64,000 bases of DNA from Bacillota bacterium (GCA_023388995.1 JAEWFD010000045.1:87254-151253); one strand, 5' to 3'. Shown: positions 1 to 8,425, counted from the first letter of the stretch. Notes: generated from the letters alone by a model not told the origin. A program made the numbers and translations.

Positions 1-631
1 GATTCATTTCTTTGTAGTAGCGATAAAAAAGGAACGTTTGATCTCTTTGTTCCAAGAGCTTGATTTCATCTTTTAACGCCAGTAAAGAAACAACATCAAT
101 TGTTTTTGGTTCCTTCATCCGATCTTCCAGTGTCGTAGAATTGCCTTCTTTGTCGTAGATTGGTTCATCCATGGATGCCACAAATTGATTCGCTTCAAAT
201 GCCTGCAAGACATCTTCCACATCCAGATTGCTTTTTTCAGCTAACTCATAGTACGTTGGTTCCCGATGTAAGCTTTGAATCATTTCATCACGCAGTTTAC
301 TTAATTTCAAATAATTTTCTTTTACCGAACGTGAGACATGAATACTTCCTTCATCGCGAAAATAACGTTTGATTTCTCCTAATATGATCGGAACAGCATA
401 GGTAGAAAACTTTACCTTAAAGCTAGCATCAAAATTATTGATTGCCTTCACAAGTCCCAGGCAACCAACCTGAAATAACTCATCCTGCGGGATTCTGGAT
501 TGTTTGAACCGATGGATCAATGACCAGACAAGTCCGAGGTTTTGTTCCACCATCTGACTTTTTGCAGCCTCGTCACCCGCTTGCGCCATTTCCAGCAACT
601 CTTCGACACGATATTCCTTAACGCTGCTCAT
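1..631 (-). CDS. sigF: RNA polymerase sigma-F factor (partial, 3' end outside window)
   Basis: Forespore-specific sigma factor that starts compartment-specific transcription after asymmetric division. The first 210 codons are present; the C-terminal part, which should hold region 4.2, lies beyond position 1. The visible protein starts MSSVKEYRVEELLEMAQAGD and carries sigma-70 region 2 (NLGLVWSLIHRF, then DELFQVGCLGLVKAINNFD, KFSTYAVPIILGEIKRYFRD) and region 3. The ATG at 631 lies inside the end of spoIIAB, a 14-nt overlap that suggests translational coupling. Third gene of the spoIIAA-spoIIAB-sigF operon, whose products form the partner-switching module that controls it. Confidence 0.95.
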   Translation of the reverse strand, partial: MSSVKEYRVEELLEMAQAGDEAAKSQMVEQNLGLVWSLIHRFKQSRIPQDELFQVGCLGLVKAINNFDASFKVKFSTYAVPIILGEIKRYFRDEGSIHVSRSVKENYLKLSKLRDEMIQSLHREPTYYELAEKSNLDVEDVLQAFEANQFVASMDEPIYDKEGNSTTLEDRMKEPKTIDVVSLLALKDEIKLLEQRDQTFLFYRYYKEMN

Positions 632-1055
632 GCGCGAATTGCAAGCGTTTCTTCATGGTGACACTGGTACCGCCACCCAGAATGGATTCTACCTTGCACT
701 CATCCGCAAATGATTCCATGATCGTGAAGCCCATGCCACTACGTTCCAAATGAGCTTTACTTGTATATAATGGGGTTTTTGCCAACTCTATATTTTCAAT
801 GCCAACCCCTTCATCCTTCACCAAGATCGTTAACTCTAACTCTTCATTCATATCCAGCGATAAAAAGACCATTCCTTGATTGTCAATTTCATAGCCGTGA
901 ATAATCGCATTCGCAACTGCTTCTGCCACCATTGTTTTAATTTCCATCATTTCATCAATGGAAGGATTGTATGGAAGTAAAAAAGCACTGACAATACTGC
1001 GTGCAAGGGTCTCATTTTGCAGATGTGCCATAAACAAACATTCCATTCGATTCAT
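618..1055 (-). CDS. spoIIAB: Anti-sigma-F factor, serine kinase SpoIIAB
   Basis: Binds and inhibits sigma F and phosphorylates SpoIIAA. The 145-residue protein has the GHKL-ATPase boxes: N box EAVANAIIHGYE, G1 DEGVGI and G2 GMGFTIMESF. The frame is open further upstream, but the start at 1055 (MNRMECLFMAHLQ) has the strong site GAAGGAGGAAGT and overlaps the spoIIAA stop by four bases (ATGA), so this start is chosen. Overlap with spoIIAA and sigF shows a tightly coupled three-gene operon. Confidence 0.95.
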   Translation of the reverse strand: MNRMECLFMAHLQNETLARSIVSAFLLPYNPSIDEMMEIKTMVAEAVANAIIHGYEIDNQGMVFLSLDMNEELELTILVKDEGVGIENIELAKTPLYTSKAHLERSGMGFTIMESFADECKVESILGGGTSVTMKKRLQFAHEQR

Positions 1056-1378
1056 CGTACTTCCTCCTTCTTTTTGCTGTTCACACAGGTTACCAGCTGG
1101 TAGATGCCCGATATTTCCAGTATTTTGCTGACATGCGGATGAATGCCGCAAATCTGCAATTTGCTGCCCATCTGATATAGCTGTTTGTATCTTGCCAAGA
1201 TAAATCCAATGGAGGAACTATCCAGATACTTCACATCTTCCAAATCCAAAATTACCGTTTCCGGCCGCTTCTGCTCAATCAATGCCACAACTTTTTCCCT
1301 TGTTTCCCAAACTTCCAAACTACCTAATTCCCCATGAAACTGAATCAACAGCTGATTCTCTTTCACATAATATTCCAT
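1052..1378 (-). CDS. spoIIAA: Anti-anti-sigma factor SpoIIAA
   Basis: STAS-domain antagonist of SpoIIAB; its unphosphorylated form releases sigma F. 108 residues. The phosphorylated-serine motif appears as DSSSIG at residues 53-58; by alignment to the Bacillus DSSGLG motif the target is Ser55, and the usual Gly after it is Ser56 here. The start has GGAGGTGG six bases upstream. First gene of the operon; unlike Bacillus, dacF does not directly precede it, because a RhuM-family gene and a terminator intervene. Confidence 0.95.
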   Translation of the reverse strand: MEYYVKENQLLIQFHGELGSLEVWETREKVVALIEQKRPETVILDLEDVKYLDSSSIGFILARYKQLYQMGSKLQICGIHPHVSKILEISGIYQLVTCVNSKKKEEVR

Positions 1379-1404
1379 ACGCCACCTCCGCTTTCTATTC
1401 TAAT

Positions 1405-1434
1405 TTATTTCTTAAATTTTTGGAGAAATCCGAC
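1405..1434 (-). promoter_or_regulatory. Possible sigma-H-type promoter for spoIIA
   Basis: On the minus strand GTCGGATTT, a 12-base spacer, and AAGAAATAA resemble the sigma-H pattern RnAGGAwWW-N11/12-RnnGAATww, about 27 bases upstream of the spoIIAA start. spoIIA is sigma-H dependent in Bacillus. The match is imperfect in both boxes, so this is only a candidate. Confidence 0.3.
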
Positions 1435-1657
1435 AAAGCATCCTTTTTTCTGACAAATATTTCATAATATTGCGGACATAAAAAAAAGCTGTTTCCAACT
1501 TGTTCAAACGAATCACTTAAATTATTTCACCTTCATAAAAACAACTAGTCCATCTTTAAAGCTAAATTAATACATTCATTTTCCCATATTGAACTCTAAT
1601 TGTTTGTAGATCGCCAATTATTATAAAGTATAATAGCTATAGACACTTTATAGACGC

Positions 1658-1685
1658 AAAGAAGTCGGATCTCTCCGACTTCTTT
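1658..1685 (-). terminator. Perfect 12-bp palindrome, probable terminator of the RhuM gene
   Basis: AAAGAAGTCGGA, a 4-base loop, then TCCGACTTCTTT. There is no long T tract beyond the 3' arm on either strand, although the arm itself ends TTCTTT. It lies downstream of the RhuM gene and upstream of spoIIA; its symmetry would let it act in both directions. Terminator is the likeliest role. Confidence 0.5.
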
Positions 1686-1885
1686 AAGTATGTATCCTCG
1701 AATGCATACCCCAATTAGCATTCATAATATGACCTATTTCTAAAATATACAAGAGTTAAATTTTTTCAATCCATTCATTCGCACACAAATCTTCAATGCA
1801 CGCAAATTGAAGTAAGCGATTATTATTCAAACTATTTTTCTTCATTTATGTACTGCGGAATCATTCTAATCTGCATACATATCAA

Positions 1886-2941
1886 TCAATCCTTACTTAT
1901 CTTTTTCAGCGAGTGTTCCAAAGCAATAAATTTGTCAAAATCACTTTCAAATAGCCGATCTTGGACGATACGATATTTTTCATATTCTGTTTCCGCATGC
2001 AATTTAGCTTGCTCATGAGAAGTTTTACCCGCATCCATTTGAATCTCATTTCCATTAAATTCTAAAAAACCATCCAACCGTTTTGCCCAATCATTCATTG
2101 TCATCGGAATATGCCGCTCTGCTTGTAATTCTGCGAAATCTAAATACAGCGATACAATTCGTGCGAGATAGTTCATCTCTTGCTCATTTAAATAGTTTTT
2201 AGCAATAGCTACATCTGCTTTAATGATTTTACCGTGGGGGGCGGTTTCCCATGTGGTCAACCCCATATGATTCTGATTAGAGTCAGCACGTTCTACAATT
2301 AGTTCAGCTGCAGTATGTCGATGTACAGCATAATGCAATTTATTTTGTACCATTTGAAAAAATTCTCTCGTTGCATTGGCATCTTTATCGTAATCAAAAG
2401 CAGTAGCATAAATATCTGTTACCTTCTGATAAAATTTACGTTCAGACATTCGAATTTCGCGGATGGTTTGCAGCTGTCTTTCAAAATATTCATCGGTAAA
2501 CATATGCCCCTCTTTCAAGCGATCCACATCCATAACCCATCCTTGGATGGTATACTCTTTAACAACTTGTCCTGCCCATTTACGGAATCGTACAGCATTA
2601 TCATTGTTTACCTTAAAACCAACTGCAATAATCATTTGCAAGTTGTAATGCAATCTTTCTCGAGCAACTTGGCGATTGCCCTCAGTTTGAACTGTTCGGA
2701 ATTTCCGAACAGTTGCTTCTTCGACCAATTCACCATCTGTATATATCCTGGCAATATGCTCATTGATTGTAGTGACACTAACATCATAAAGTGCCGCCAT
2801 CATCTTTTGCGTCAACCAGATATTTTCGTTTTCGTAGCGCATCTCATAAGACTTCTCATCATCACCTGCAGCAGCTACATAAGTGAGATATTCTGCTGCA
2901 CCCGAATGAATCGTAATCTCATTGTTTTTTTTCTTTACCAT
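1886..2941 (-). CDS. RhuM-family (virulence protein RhuM-like) protein
   Basis: 351 residues. The N-terminal half has the family's typical stretch (IWLTQKMMAALYDVSVTTIN, then HYNLQMIIAVGFKVN and FRKWAGQVVKEYTIQGWVMD); the C-terminal half is helical and charged. RhuM proteins are common accessory genes on genomic islands and phages in bacteria; the biochemical role is not established. The start ATG has GGGGTGAT upstream. It sits alone between spoIIAA and dacF, genes contiguous in Bacillus, with an antitoxin remnant on its other side, which suggests acquisition by transfer. Confidence 0.85.
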   Translation of the reverse strand: MVKKKNNEITIHSGAAEYLTYVAAAGDDEKSYEMRYENENIWLTQKMMAALYDVSVTTINEHIARIYTDGELVEEATVRKFRTVQTEGNRQVARERLHYNLQMIIAVGFKVNNDNAVRFRKWAGQVVKEYTIQGWVMDVDRLKEGHMFTDEYFERQLQTIREIRMSERKFYQKVTDIYATAFDYDKDANATREFFQMVQNKLHYAVHRHTAAELIVERADSNQNHMGLTTWETAPHGKIIKADVAIAKNYLNEQEMNYLARIVSLYLDFAELQAERHIPMTMNDWAKRLDGFLEFNGNEIQMDAGKTSHEQAKLHAETEYEKYRIVQDRLFESDFDKFIALEHSLKKISKD

Positions 2942-3203
2942 TTCATATCACCCCATTTTCAGACAAAGTATAACATCCACTACACAATTTGATTTATCGT
3001 GTATGTTGATTCACTTTCCAAGTTCTGTTTAAAGCTGCATTGCGATAATCAAACATTTTTACCAAACTATTTATCTTTCATATTGCATATTGTAACATAT
3101 TTTAATTTTAGAAATAAGTGCTGTAAATAGAATAGCATGATTAACATATATTTTGCTCGTTTTTCTAACCGTATATGCTGCATCTAAAGGGGATGTTAAT
3201 ACA
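2942..3203. other. Non-coding stretch upstream of rhuM
   Basis: AT-rich DNA between the RhuM gene and the antitoxin remnant. It presumably carries the RhuM promoter, but no box pair is convincing. Confidence 0.5.
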
Positions 3204-3433
3204 ATGGCTATGATATCTTTAGAGGATACAATTATACTGAAAACTGCAAGTATGATTGCCAGAGTAGAACCACAATTGAAAATACAAGGTGAGGATTCTT
3301 ACATCAAATTGTCTTTATCAAGGTCTGTCTTTTGAGTTAAAAATCCCTTAAAATAAACACCTCCTACGAGTATGTTTCGGAAGAAGAATTTTATCGAGAA
3401 ATGAGAAAGAATGAAAAATCGTCGACAAGGTAG
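3204..3433 (+). pseudogene. Decayed RelB/DinJ-family antitoxin gene
   Basis: Pieces of a RelB/DinJ-type antitoxin occur in all three forward frames in the right order. From the ATG at 3204 one frame reads KTASMIARVEPQLKIQGED, the family's N-terminal signature. A second frame (3319-3351) reads QGLSFELKIP, matching the family's GLPFDLKLP segment. The third (3365-3433) reads YEYVSEEEFYREMRKNEKSS and then a stop, matching the acidic C-terminus. The helix between the first two blocks is shortened. A possible site AAAGGGGATG precedes the ATG. No toxin gene follows, so this is a remnant. Confidence 0.7.
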
Positions 3434-3490
3434 AACTGTCACAGCACAGTTTTGTTCGGAAGAAAGCACAAATGCCAGAATTATTGTGTC

Positions 3491-3523
3491 AAAAAAATGA
3501 CACCTAACCAAGCGTGTCATTTT
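3491..3523 (-). terminator. Rho-independent terminator of dacF
   Basis: On the minus strand AAAATGACAC, a 10-base loop, GTGTCATTTT and three more T. It begins a few bases after the dacF stop, so dacF transcription should end before rhuM and spoIIAA. Confidence 0.85.
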
Positions 3524-3527
3524 CTCA

Positions 3528-4724
3528 CTAAAACCAGAACCGATTCATGGTATTCTTCAAAACATCAAAATACGTTAACGGTATCACATCTTCCCCCACG
3601 ATCAAATCTGACTCCACCACAATCCCATCCACCATCTGGACTTTTATTTTCCCCACAACTTCACCACTTACTAACGGTGCCGTTGTTTTACTCAAGATAA
3701 CTTCTGATTTCGCAAGACTGTTTCCTTGACCCTTTTGAATAATCTCCCTGATTTCATCCTTAATCTTCACATCGACCATTTTAGGTTTGCCGTTCTCCAC
3801 TTGCATCTGCTGGATCACTTGATCTTTCACATAAAGCGGCAACGTATCATATAAGCCAAATCCATAATCCATCAGCTTGGTAACTTCTTTGTTGCGAATG
3901 GCAGATGTCGGTTCTTTCATGACAACTGCAATTAAACGCAGCCCACCACGCTTTGTTGTAACTGTAATGCAATATTTGGAATCCTGTGTAAAGCCCGTTT
4001 TCAACCCATCTGTACCCTCATAGAATCGGACCAGCTTATTGGTGTTTACGAGCCAGAACTTATTATCAGTATCTTCCCGAACATAGGCATCATACGTAGA
4101 AGTATATTTCAGCAGCGCATCTCCACCTACCCTAACAAGCTCTCTGCCAATCATAGCCATGTCATAAGCCGTGGAATAATGTTCCGGATCATGCAGCCCG
4201 CTGGCATTGGTAAAGTGGGTATTCGATAAGCCTATTTTCTTGGCACGGTCATTCATCATCTGCACAAAATTTTCTTCTGATGACGCAATCTTTTCTCCCA
4301 AAGCAACGATTGCATCGTTGGCACTGGCAATGGCTACAGATTTAAATAAATCATCAACCCGCATCTGTTCCAGTGGCTTCAAATAGATTTGCGAACCTCC
4401 CATACTGGCTGCATGTTCACTCACGGTAACAATCGTATCCCATGTTAATTTTCCTTGATTAATTGCCTCCATGATCAGCAGCATTCCCATCATTTTGGTC
4501 ATGGATGCCGGATAAAGCCGCTCATGTTCCTGCTTGCCGTAAATGACTTTGCCACCATTGACTTCTATCAAAATGGAACTTGCAGCATTTGGGGTTAAAT
4601 CCTCCGCCGCATATACTTTTTGCTGTCCTGCTAAAAACATAAATAGTGCCAGAAGCAAGCAAAAACACTTCATTTGCTTCCTAACTATTTTGATCATAGA
4701 TTGTTGATACTGCCTCACGTTCAT
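3528..4724 (-). CDS. dacF: D-alanyl-D-alanine carboxypeptidase (DacF-like)
   Basis: Penicillin-binding protein 5 family enzyme that removes the terminal D-alanine from peptidoglycan stem peptides. 398 residues with a signal peptide (hydrophobic core near 20-32, cleavage after VYA). Active-site motifs are SMTK (Ser74, Lys77), SAN (134-136) and KTG (242-244), followed by a beta-rich C-terminal domain. The start has GAGGTGG upstream. In Bacillus dacF is cotranscribed with spoIIA; here it has its own terminator and is separated by about 2.1 kb. A mother-cell-type -10 box lies just upstream. Confidence 0.9.
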   Translation of the reverse strand: MNVRQYQQSMIKIVRKQMKCFCLLLALFMFLAGQQKVYAAEDLTPNAASSILIEVNGGKVIYGKQEHERLYPASMTKMMGMLLIMEAINQGKLTWDTIVTVSEHAASMGGSQIYLKPLEQMRVDDLFKSVAIASANDAIVALGEKIASSEENFVQMMNDRAKKIGLSNTHFTNASGLHDPEHYSTAYDMAMIGRELVRVGGDALLKYTSTYDAYVREDTDNKFWLVNTNKLVRFYEGTDGLKTGFTQDSKYCITVTTKRGGLRLIAVVMKEPTSAIRNKEVTKLMDYGFGLYDTLPLYVKDQVIQQMQVENGKPKMVDVKIKDEIREIIQKGQGNSLAKSEVILSKTTAPLVSGEVVGKIKVQMVDGIVVESDLIVGEDVIPLTYFDVLKNTMNRFWF

Positions 4725-4739
4725 AGCGCCACCTCATTG

Positions 4740-4748
4740 TATTGTATG
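4740..4748 (-). promoter_or_regulatory. Possible sporulation -10 box upstream of dacF
   Basis: The minus strand reads CATACAATA 15 bases before the dacF start, matching the sigma-E -10 (CATACAAT) and the sigma-K -10 (CATAnnnTA). I find no good -35 at the expected distance. The same nonamer occurs upstream of dpaA. Confidence 0.35.
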
Positions 4749-4866
4749 TACGAAAGCCTATTTTTTAGAATAAAACTCCCTTATATTCCAAATGAGTCCG
4801 GAAATAAAAGCGCAGCAAAACCATCTATCTGAAGATGCCAAAGCGATGCCCTTCTATTTACGCAGC

Positions 4867-4889
4867 AAAAAACACCCTTTGCGGGTGTT
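4867..4889 (-). terminator. Terminator of the plsC-pdp-transglutaminase operon
   Basis: AACACCC, loop GCAAA, GGGTGTT and a T tract on the minus strand, starting two bases after the stop of the transglutaminase-like gene. Confidence 0.9.
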
Positions 4890-4890
4890 C

Positions 4891-5781
4891 TTATGGATAG
4901 ATACGTTTCATGCTTTCTTCATACTGTTCAGCATTCATGCCAATCTCGTTGCCATCATCAAAGATATGCTGCCCCAAGGCAATCAGCTCCTCCTTGGAAA
5001 GCAGGAAAAAGGTATCGTGAATGACATCAGCCTGATCCGGAACCGGATCATCAAATGTCACATCCACATAGTACCATTCATCTGCAAGCTTCACCGCATT
5101 CCAAGCATGATTCATCTCTTGTGCTTCCACAATATAAGCAGGAATACCCAGTTCATCCATAAACAGCAAGAATGAACGGGCATAGCCCTCGCATACTGCT
5201 TTCTGTCCAATCAATGCGCCATAAGCCGTTAGTGAAAAATCATCAGATGCCAGAGAAGTATCTGCAGCACTTTGTGAATCATATACAGTATAACGTACTA
5301 GATAATCATGTACAAAGCGTACTTGGTCAAACAAATCCATGGCAGCAACTTGATTTTCTTGAATCACTTCCCGCACTTTCGCCAGCGCTTCTTCTTGCTC
5401 TTTTTCATGAAGCAATTCCACTCGCATCATCCCAAAATCATGAGAACTCCCATAATAGAGACGCATCCGTTCAAAAGATAAGCTGCGCAGCAAGGTCATG
5501 ACATGTTCCACTTGAATTTCATCCTGCAATTCATAGTAAAGTTCAAAATCCTTGGAACCGTTTGCCAGCACATGCATGCCTTTGACTAAATCGATGGTAT
5601 CTGCAAAGCGGAATACACGCTGCACTTTACCATTAATTTGTTTCCGGTAAAATTCATAGCGGTTTTCGCCTGATTCCAAATAACTTGCTTGCGTAACATG
5701 CTTCGATGGTATATAGGGATAGATCGCACAGCCTGTCAGCATAAAACAAATGAGCACCCAAACTACTCGACGCAATTTCAT
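4891..5781 (-). CDS. Transglutaminase-like lipoprotein
   Basis: 296-residue predicted lipoprotein: short basic N-terminus, hydrophobic core and lipobox LTGC (Cys18). The C-terminal half is a transglutaminase-like (papain-fold) domain with a full triad: Cys197 (KAVCEGYARSF), His225 (MNHAWNAV) and Asp240 (WYYVDVTFDDP). Such extracytoplasmic domains act as peptidases or in wall processing; the substrate here is unknown. The start has AGAGGGGG upstream, and the gene follows pdp by 18 bases as the last gene of that operon. Confidence 0.85.
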   Translation of the reverse strand: MKLRRVVWVLICFMLTGCAIYPYIPSKHVTQASYLESGENRYEFYRKQINGKVQRVFRFADTIDLVKGMHVLANGSKDFELYYELQDEIQVEHVMTLLRSLSFERMRLYYGSSHDFGMMRVELLHEKEQEEALAKVREVIQENQVAAMDLFDQVRFVHDYLVRYTVYDSQSAADTSLASDDFSLTAYGALIGQKAVCEGYARSFLLFMDELGIPAYIVEAQEMNHAWNAVKLADEWYYVDVTFDDPVPDQADVIHDTFFLLSKEELIALGQHIFDDGNEIGMNAEQYEESMKRIYP

Positions 5782-5799
5782 ACCCCCTCTACTTTAGAT

Positions 5800-7098
5800 C
5801 TATAAAATTTGATAAATGATTGGATCTTTCGCAACAACAGCATCCGAAATTGCTACTGCTTCATAGAACTGCTGATTCCATTGTGCTGTCAACGCTTTGT
5901 TCGTATATACCGTCGCAATTGGATCTCCGCTTTGCACGAAATCCCCTTTCTTGACATGCAATACAATTCCTACTGCCGGATCAATCTCATCTTCCTTCGT
6001 AGCTCGTCCAGCACCAAGCTGCATTGCCAGTGTACCCATTTCCAATGCTTGCAGATTCTCGATATAGCCGCTGCTTGGCGCTTTCATTGCAATCTGCATC
6101 GTTGCGGATGGCAACTTAGCCGGATCTTCAATTACTGCAATATCTCCATGCTGCGCTGCAACCATTGCTTTTAATTTTTCAAAAGCAGCGCCATTGTGAA
6201 CTGCCTCTTCCAGTTTCACCCGTGCTTCTTCCTTTGTCTTGCAAATTTTCCCCTGAACCAGCATGATCTCACCCGCTTGATAACACAATTCGGTGAAATC
6301 AGCAGGTCCTTTGCCATGCAATGTATCAATTGCTTCCTTGACTTCCAAAGCATTTCCAATCGCACATCCCAGCGGCTGATTCATGTCACTGATCATTGCT
6401 TTCGTATCTCGGCCCAGTGCAGTTCCGATTTCAATCATGGCTTGCGCCAGTGCAATGGCATCTTCAGGAGTATGCATGAAAGCACCTTCTCCAAATTTTA
6501 CGTCAAGCAAAATCGTATCAGAACCCGATGCAAGCTTCTTTGACATAATAGAAGAGGCAATCAATGGAATCGAGCGAACTGTCGCTGTCACATCACGGAG
6601 TGCATACAACTTTTTATCCGCAGGAACCAATGAAGCAGTCTGTCCAATGACAGCAATGCCAATTTGATTCACCTGATCAATAAATTCTTTCTCTGTTAAA
6701 AAACAATTAAATCCGGCAATTGATTCCAGCTTATCCAGTGTACCGCCGGTATGTCCTAACCCGCGTCCGGACATTTTTGCCGTCTTCAACCCACATGCTG
6801 CAACCATTGGTCCCAGTGCCAATGTAGTTTTATCGCCAACACCACCCGTGGAGTGTTTATCAGCTTTAATGCCTGCAATGCTGGACAAGTCAATCACATC
6901 ACCGCTGTTCATCATCGCTTTTGTTAGAAATGCTGTTTCTTGCGGATTCATTCCTTGGAGCACAATTGCCATGAGCAAAGCACTTGTCTGATATTCCGGA
7001 ATCGTTTCTTTCACAATTCCATCTACCCAAAATGCTATTTCCTGCTCATTCAGTTCCAATCCATCTCTTTTCTTTTCAATTATATCGACAAATCGCAT
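5800..7098 (-). CDS. pdp: Pyrimidine-nucleoside phosphorylase
   Basis: Converts uridine, thymidine or deoxyuridine plus phosphate to base and (deoxy)ribose-1-phosphate. 432 residues, the usual length. The family signature KHSTGGVGDK occupies residues 81-90, followed by SGRGLGHTGGTLDKLES. It lies between plsC and the transglutaminase-like gene in one operon. The nucleoside importer about 4 kb upstream and udk elsewhere complete a pyrimidine salvage route. The Firmicutes enzyme usually accepts both uridine and thymidine. Confidence 0.95.
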   Translation of the reverse strand: MRFVDIIEKKRDGLELNEQEIAFWVDGIVKETIPEYQTSALLMAIVLQGMNPQETAFLTKAMMNSGDVIDLSSIAGIKADKHSTGGVGDKTTLALGPMVAACGLKTAKMSGRGLGHTGGTLDKLESIAGFNCFLTEKEFIDQVNQIGIAVIGQTASLVPADKKLYALRDVTATVRSIPLIASSIMSKKLASGSDTILLDVKFGEGAFMHTPEDAIALAQAMIEIGTALGRDTKAMISDMNQPLGCAIGNALEVKEAIDTLHGKGPADFTELCYQAGEIMLVQGKICKTKEEARVKLEEAVHNGAAFEKLKAMVAAQHGDIAVIEDPAKLPSATMQIAMKAPSSGYIENLQALEMGTLAMQLGAGRATKEDEIDPAVGIVLHVKKGDFVQSGDPIATVYTNKALTAQWNQQFYEAVAISDAVVAKDPIIYQIL

Positions 7099-7110
7099 GC
7101 TTATTCCCTC

Positions 7111-7812
7111 CTATGCGTATTGCTTAATAACTTCTTTCATGCGTGACTGAACTTTCTCAGCCAACTCTACAGTGCTCAGATGCTGATATTCCGTATAGGG
7201 AATGACTTGATCATACACCACATAAATAGGTTTTCGTTTTTCATCCAAAGCATCTAAAATGGTAAAGCTGTTTACTAATACCACGATCATAATATCTGCT
7301 TTCGCCATGTAAGCAGCTTTCAATGCGCCTGCCTTAAACTCCCCCATCTCATTGCTTTTGGAGCGCGTTCCTTCCGGAAAAATCACTATGTTTCTTGGCT
7401 TTTGCAGGATCAGTGACGTTTCTTTCATCATCCGGACACTATCTTTGATACTTTCACGCTGAAACGTAATCGCCTCCAACGTCTTCAACCATGTACCGAT
7501 CAGCGGGATCTTCAGATTCTCCACCTTGCTGACTGCCGTTGTCGGAACAACAGAAGTAGCAACTAGCAAGAAAGGATCCATGCTTCCTTGATGATTGCCG
7601 ACAATTAAAGCTCCCTGTGTACCAACGATACCGTCGCCAACTACAACTTCAACTTTTGCACCGGATAACTTCACAACGATACGGCACCATTTCTGCAATG
7701 CCGCAAACCGGCGCTCAAATGGCCGTTTCCGCTGGACAATCGCTGAAATATAGAAAGCCGGCAGCAGGATGCCAAAGCGCAGCCATAATTGTATTTTACG
7801 CCATTGCTTCAT
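7111..7812 (-). CDS. plsC: 1-acyl-sn-glycerol-3-phosphate acyltransferase
   Basis: Adds the second acyl chain in phosphatidic acid synthesis at the membrane. 233 residues from the start chosen; the acyltransferase motifs are NHQGSMD (His74, Asp79) and FPEGTR (145-150). The frame opens 24 bases earlier at 7836, but a sigma-A -10 box at 7840-7845 places the transcript start at about 7833, and the internal ATG at 7812 has GAGGG six bases upstream, so 7812 is preferred. First gene of the plsC-pdp operon. Confidence 0.9.
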   Translation of the reverse strand: MKQWRKIQLWLRFGILLPAFYISAIVQRKRPFERRFAALQKWCRIVVKLSGAKVEVVVGDGIVGTQGALIVGNHQGSMDPFLLVATSVVPTTAVSKVENLKIPLIGTWLKTLEAITFQRESIKDSVRMMKETSLILQKPRNIVIFPEGTRSKSNEMGEFKAGALKAAYMAKADIMIVVLVNSFTILDALDEKRKPIYVVYDQVIPYTEYQHLSTVELAEKVQSRMKEVIKQYA

Positions 7813-7839
7813 TTCAACCCTCATTTCTACTACCATCTT

Positions 7840-7845
7840 ATTATA
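7840..7845 (-). promoter_or_regulatory. Sigma-A -10 box for plsC-pdp operon
   Basis: TATAAT on the minus strand with a weak -35 region about 17 bases upstream. It places transcription initiation at about 7833, which decides the plsC start. Confidence 0.6.
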
Positions 7846-7894
7846 TAATACTTTTGCGCAGAAGTAATCACTTTTACAGCTATTTTGCGCATTG

Positions 7895-7913
7895 AAAAAG
7901 GAGCTTACGCTCC
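7895..7913 (-). terminator. Terminator overlapping the ssb stop codon
   Basis: GGAGCGTAAGCTCC followed by TTTTT on the minus strand; the ssb TAA lies in the loop. Confidence 0.85.
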
Positions 7914-8237
7914 CAGCTGCGGACCACTGATAAATGTAACCTGCTCCGCAATCAAATCATAGGCAATATACCGGTTCCCCTCCCGGTTTTCCAGAACTCT
8001 GGATTGAATACGCCCTTTAATCCCCACAACCGACCCCTCCACGCAATGTGCAATTGTTGTCTCTGCTACACCCCTCCATAGCGTGCACTCCACCAAATCA
8101 CTTTCATAAGCCCCCTGTGCATTTGGAAAATTCCGATCCAACTCCAGTGTCATCCTTGCCATTTTCACACCGGACGCTGTTTCTTTCAGTTCCGGAAGAT
8201 CTTTGACTTTCCCGACACATACATATTGGTTCAACAT
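7905..8237 (-). CDS. ssb: Single-stranded DNA-binding protein, short form
   Basis: OB-fold protein of 110 residues (MLNQYVCVGKVKDLPEL...). It binds single-stranded DNA in replication, repair or transformation. It ends directly after the OB fold (TFISGPQLGA) and lacks the linker and acidic tail (DDDIPF type) through which replicative SSBs recruit partners. That resembles the shorter competence-type SsbB, though Bacillus SsbB sequence identity cannot be judged here. The frame continues upstream, but the ATG at 8237 starts the conserved fold and has AGGA seven bases before it. Flanked by terminators on both sides. Confidence 0.85.
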   Translation of the reverse strand: MLNQYVCVGKVKDLPELKETASGVKMARMTLELDRNFPNAQGAYESDLVECTLWRGVAETTIAHCVEGSVVGIKGRIQSRVLENREGNRYIAYDLIAEQVTFISGPQLGA

Positions 8238-8338
8238 AACGATTTCCTGTCTCCTTTCTTCAGCGAATTGATTATCGCAAAAAACAGATATTTTTAAAAC
8301 AAACATAACTATTCATAATATTGCTACATACGAGAACG

Positions 8339-8376
8339 AAAAAAGGGTAATTTGCCGAATATTCTGCAAATTACCC
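8339..8376 (-). terminator. Terminator of the M16 peptidase pair
   Basis: GGGTAATTTGC, 10-base loop, GCAAATTACCC, then TTTTTT on the minus strand: an 11-bp perfect stem. Confidence 0.9.
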
Positions 8377-8425
8377 TAACCATCATTCATTTATCGTAAA
8401 ATAACAGATAATTGAGTTTTTTTTA

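Larger units (their letters stand above)
1379..1885. other. Gene-free 507-bp stretch between spoIIAA and rhuM
   Basis: AT-rich, with no supportable ORF on either strand. It holds the spoIIA promoter region at its left end and one strong palindrome (1658-1685). Nothing else is recognised. Confidence 0.7.

Noticed and set aside
2315..2992. 225-codon open frame on the plus strand opposite the RhuM gene
   Set aside because: Antisense shadow: no ribosome site, no recognisable protein pattern, and the opposite frame is a clear family member.
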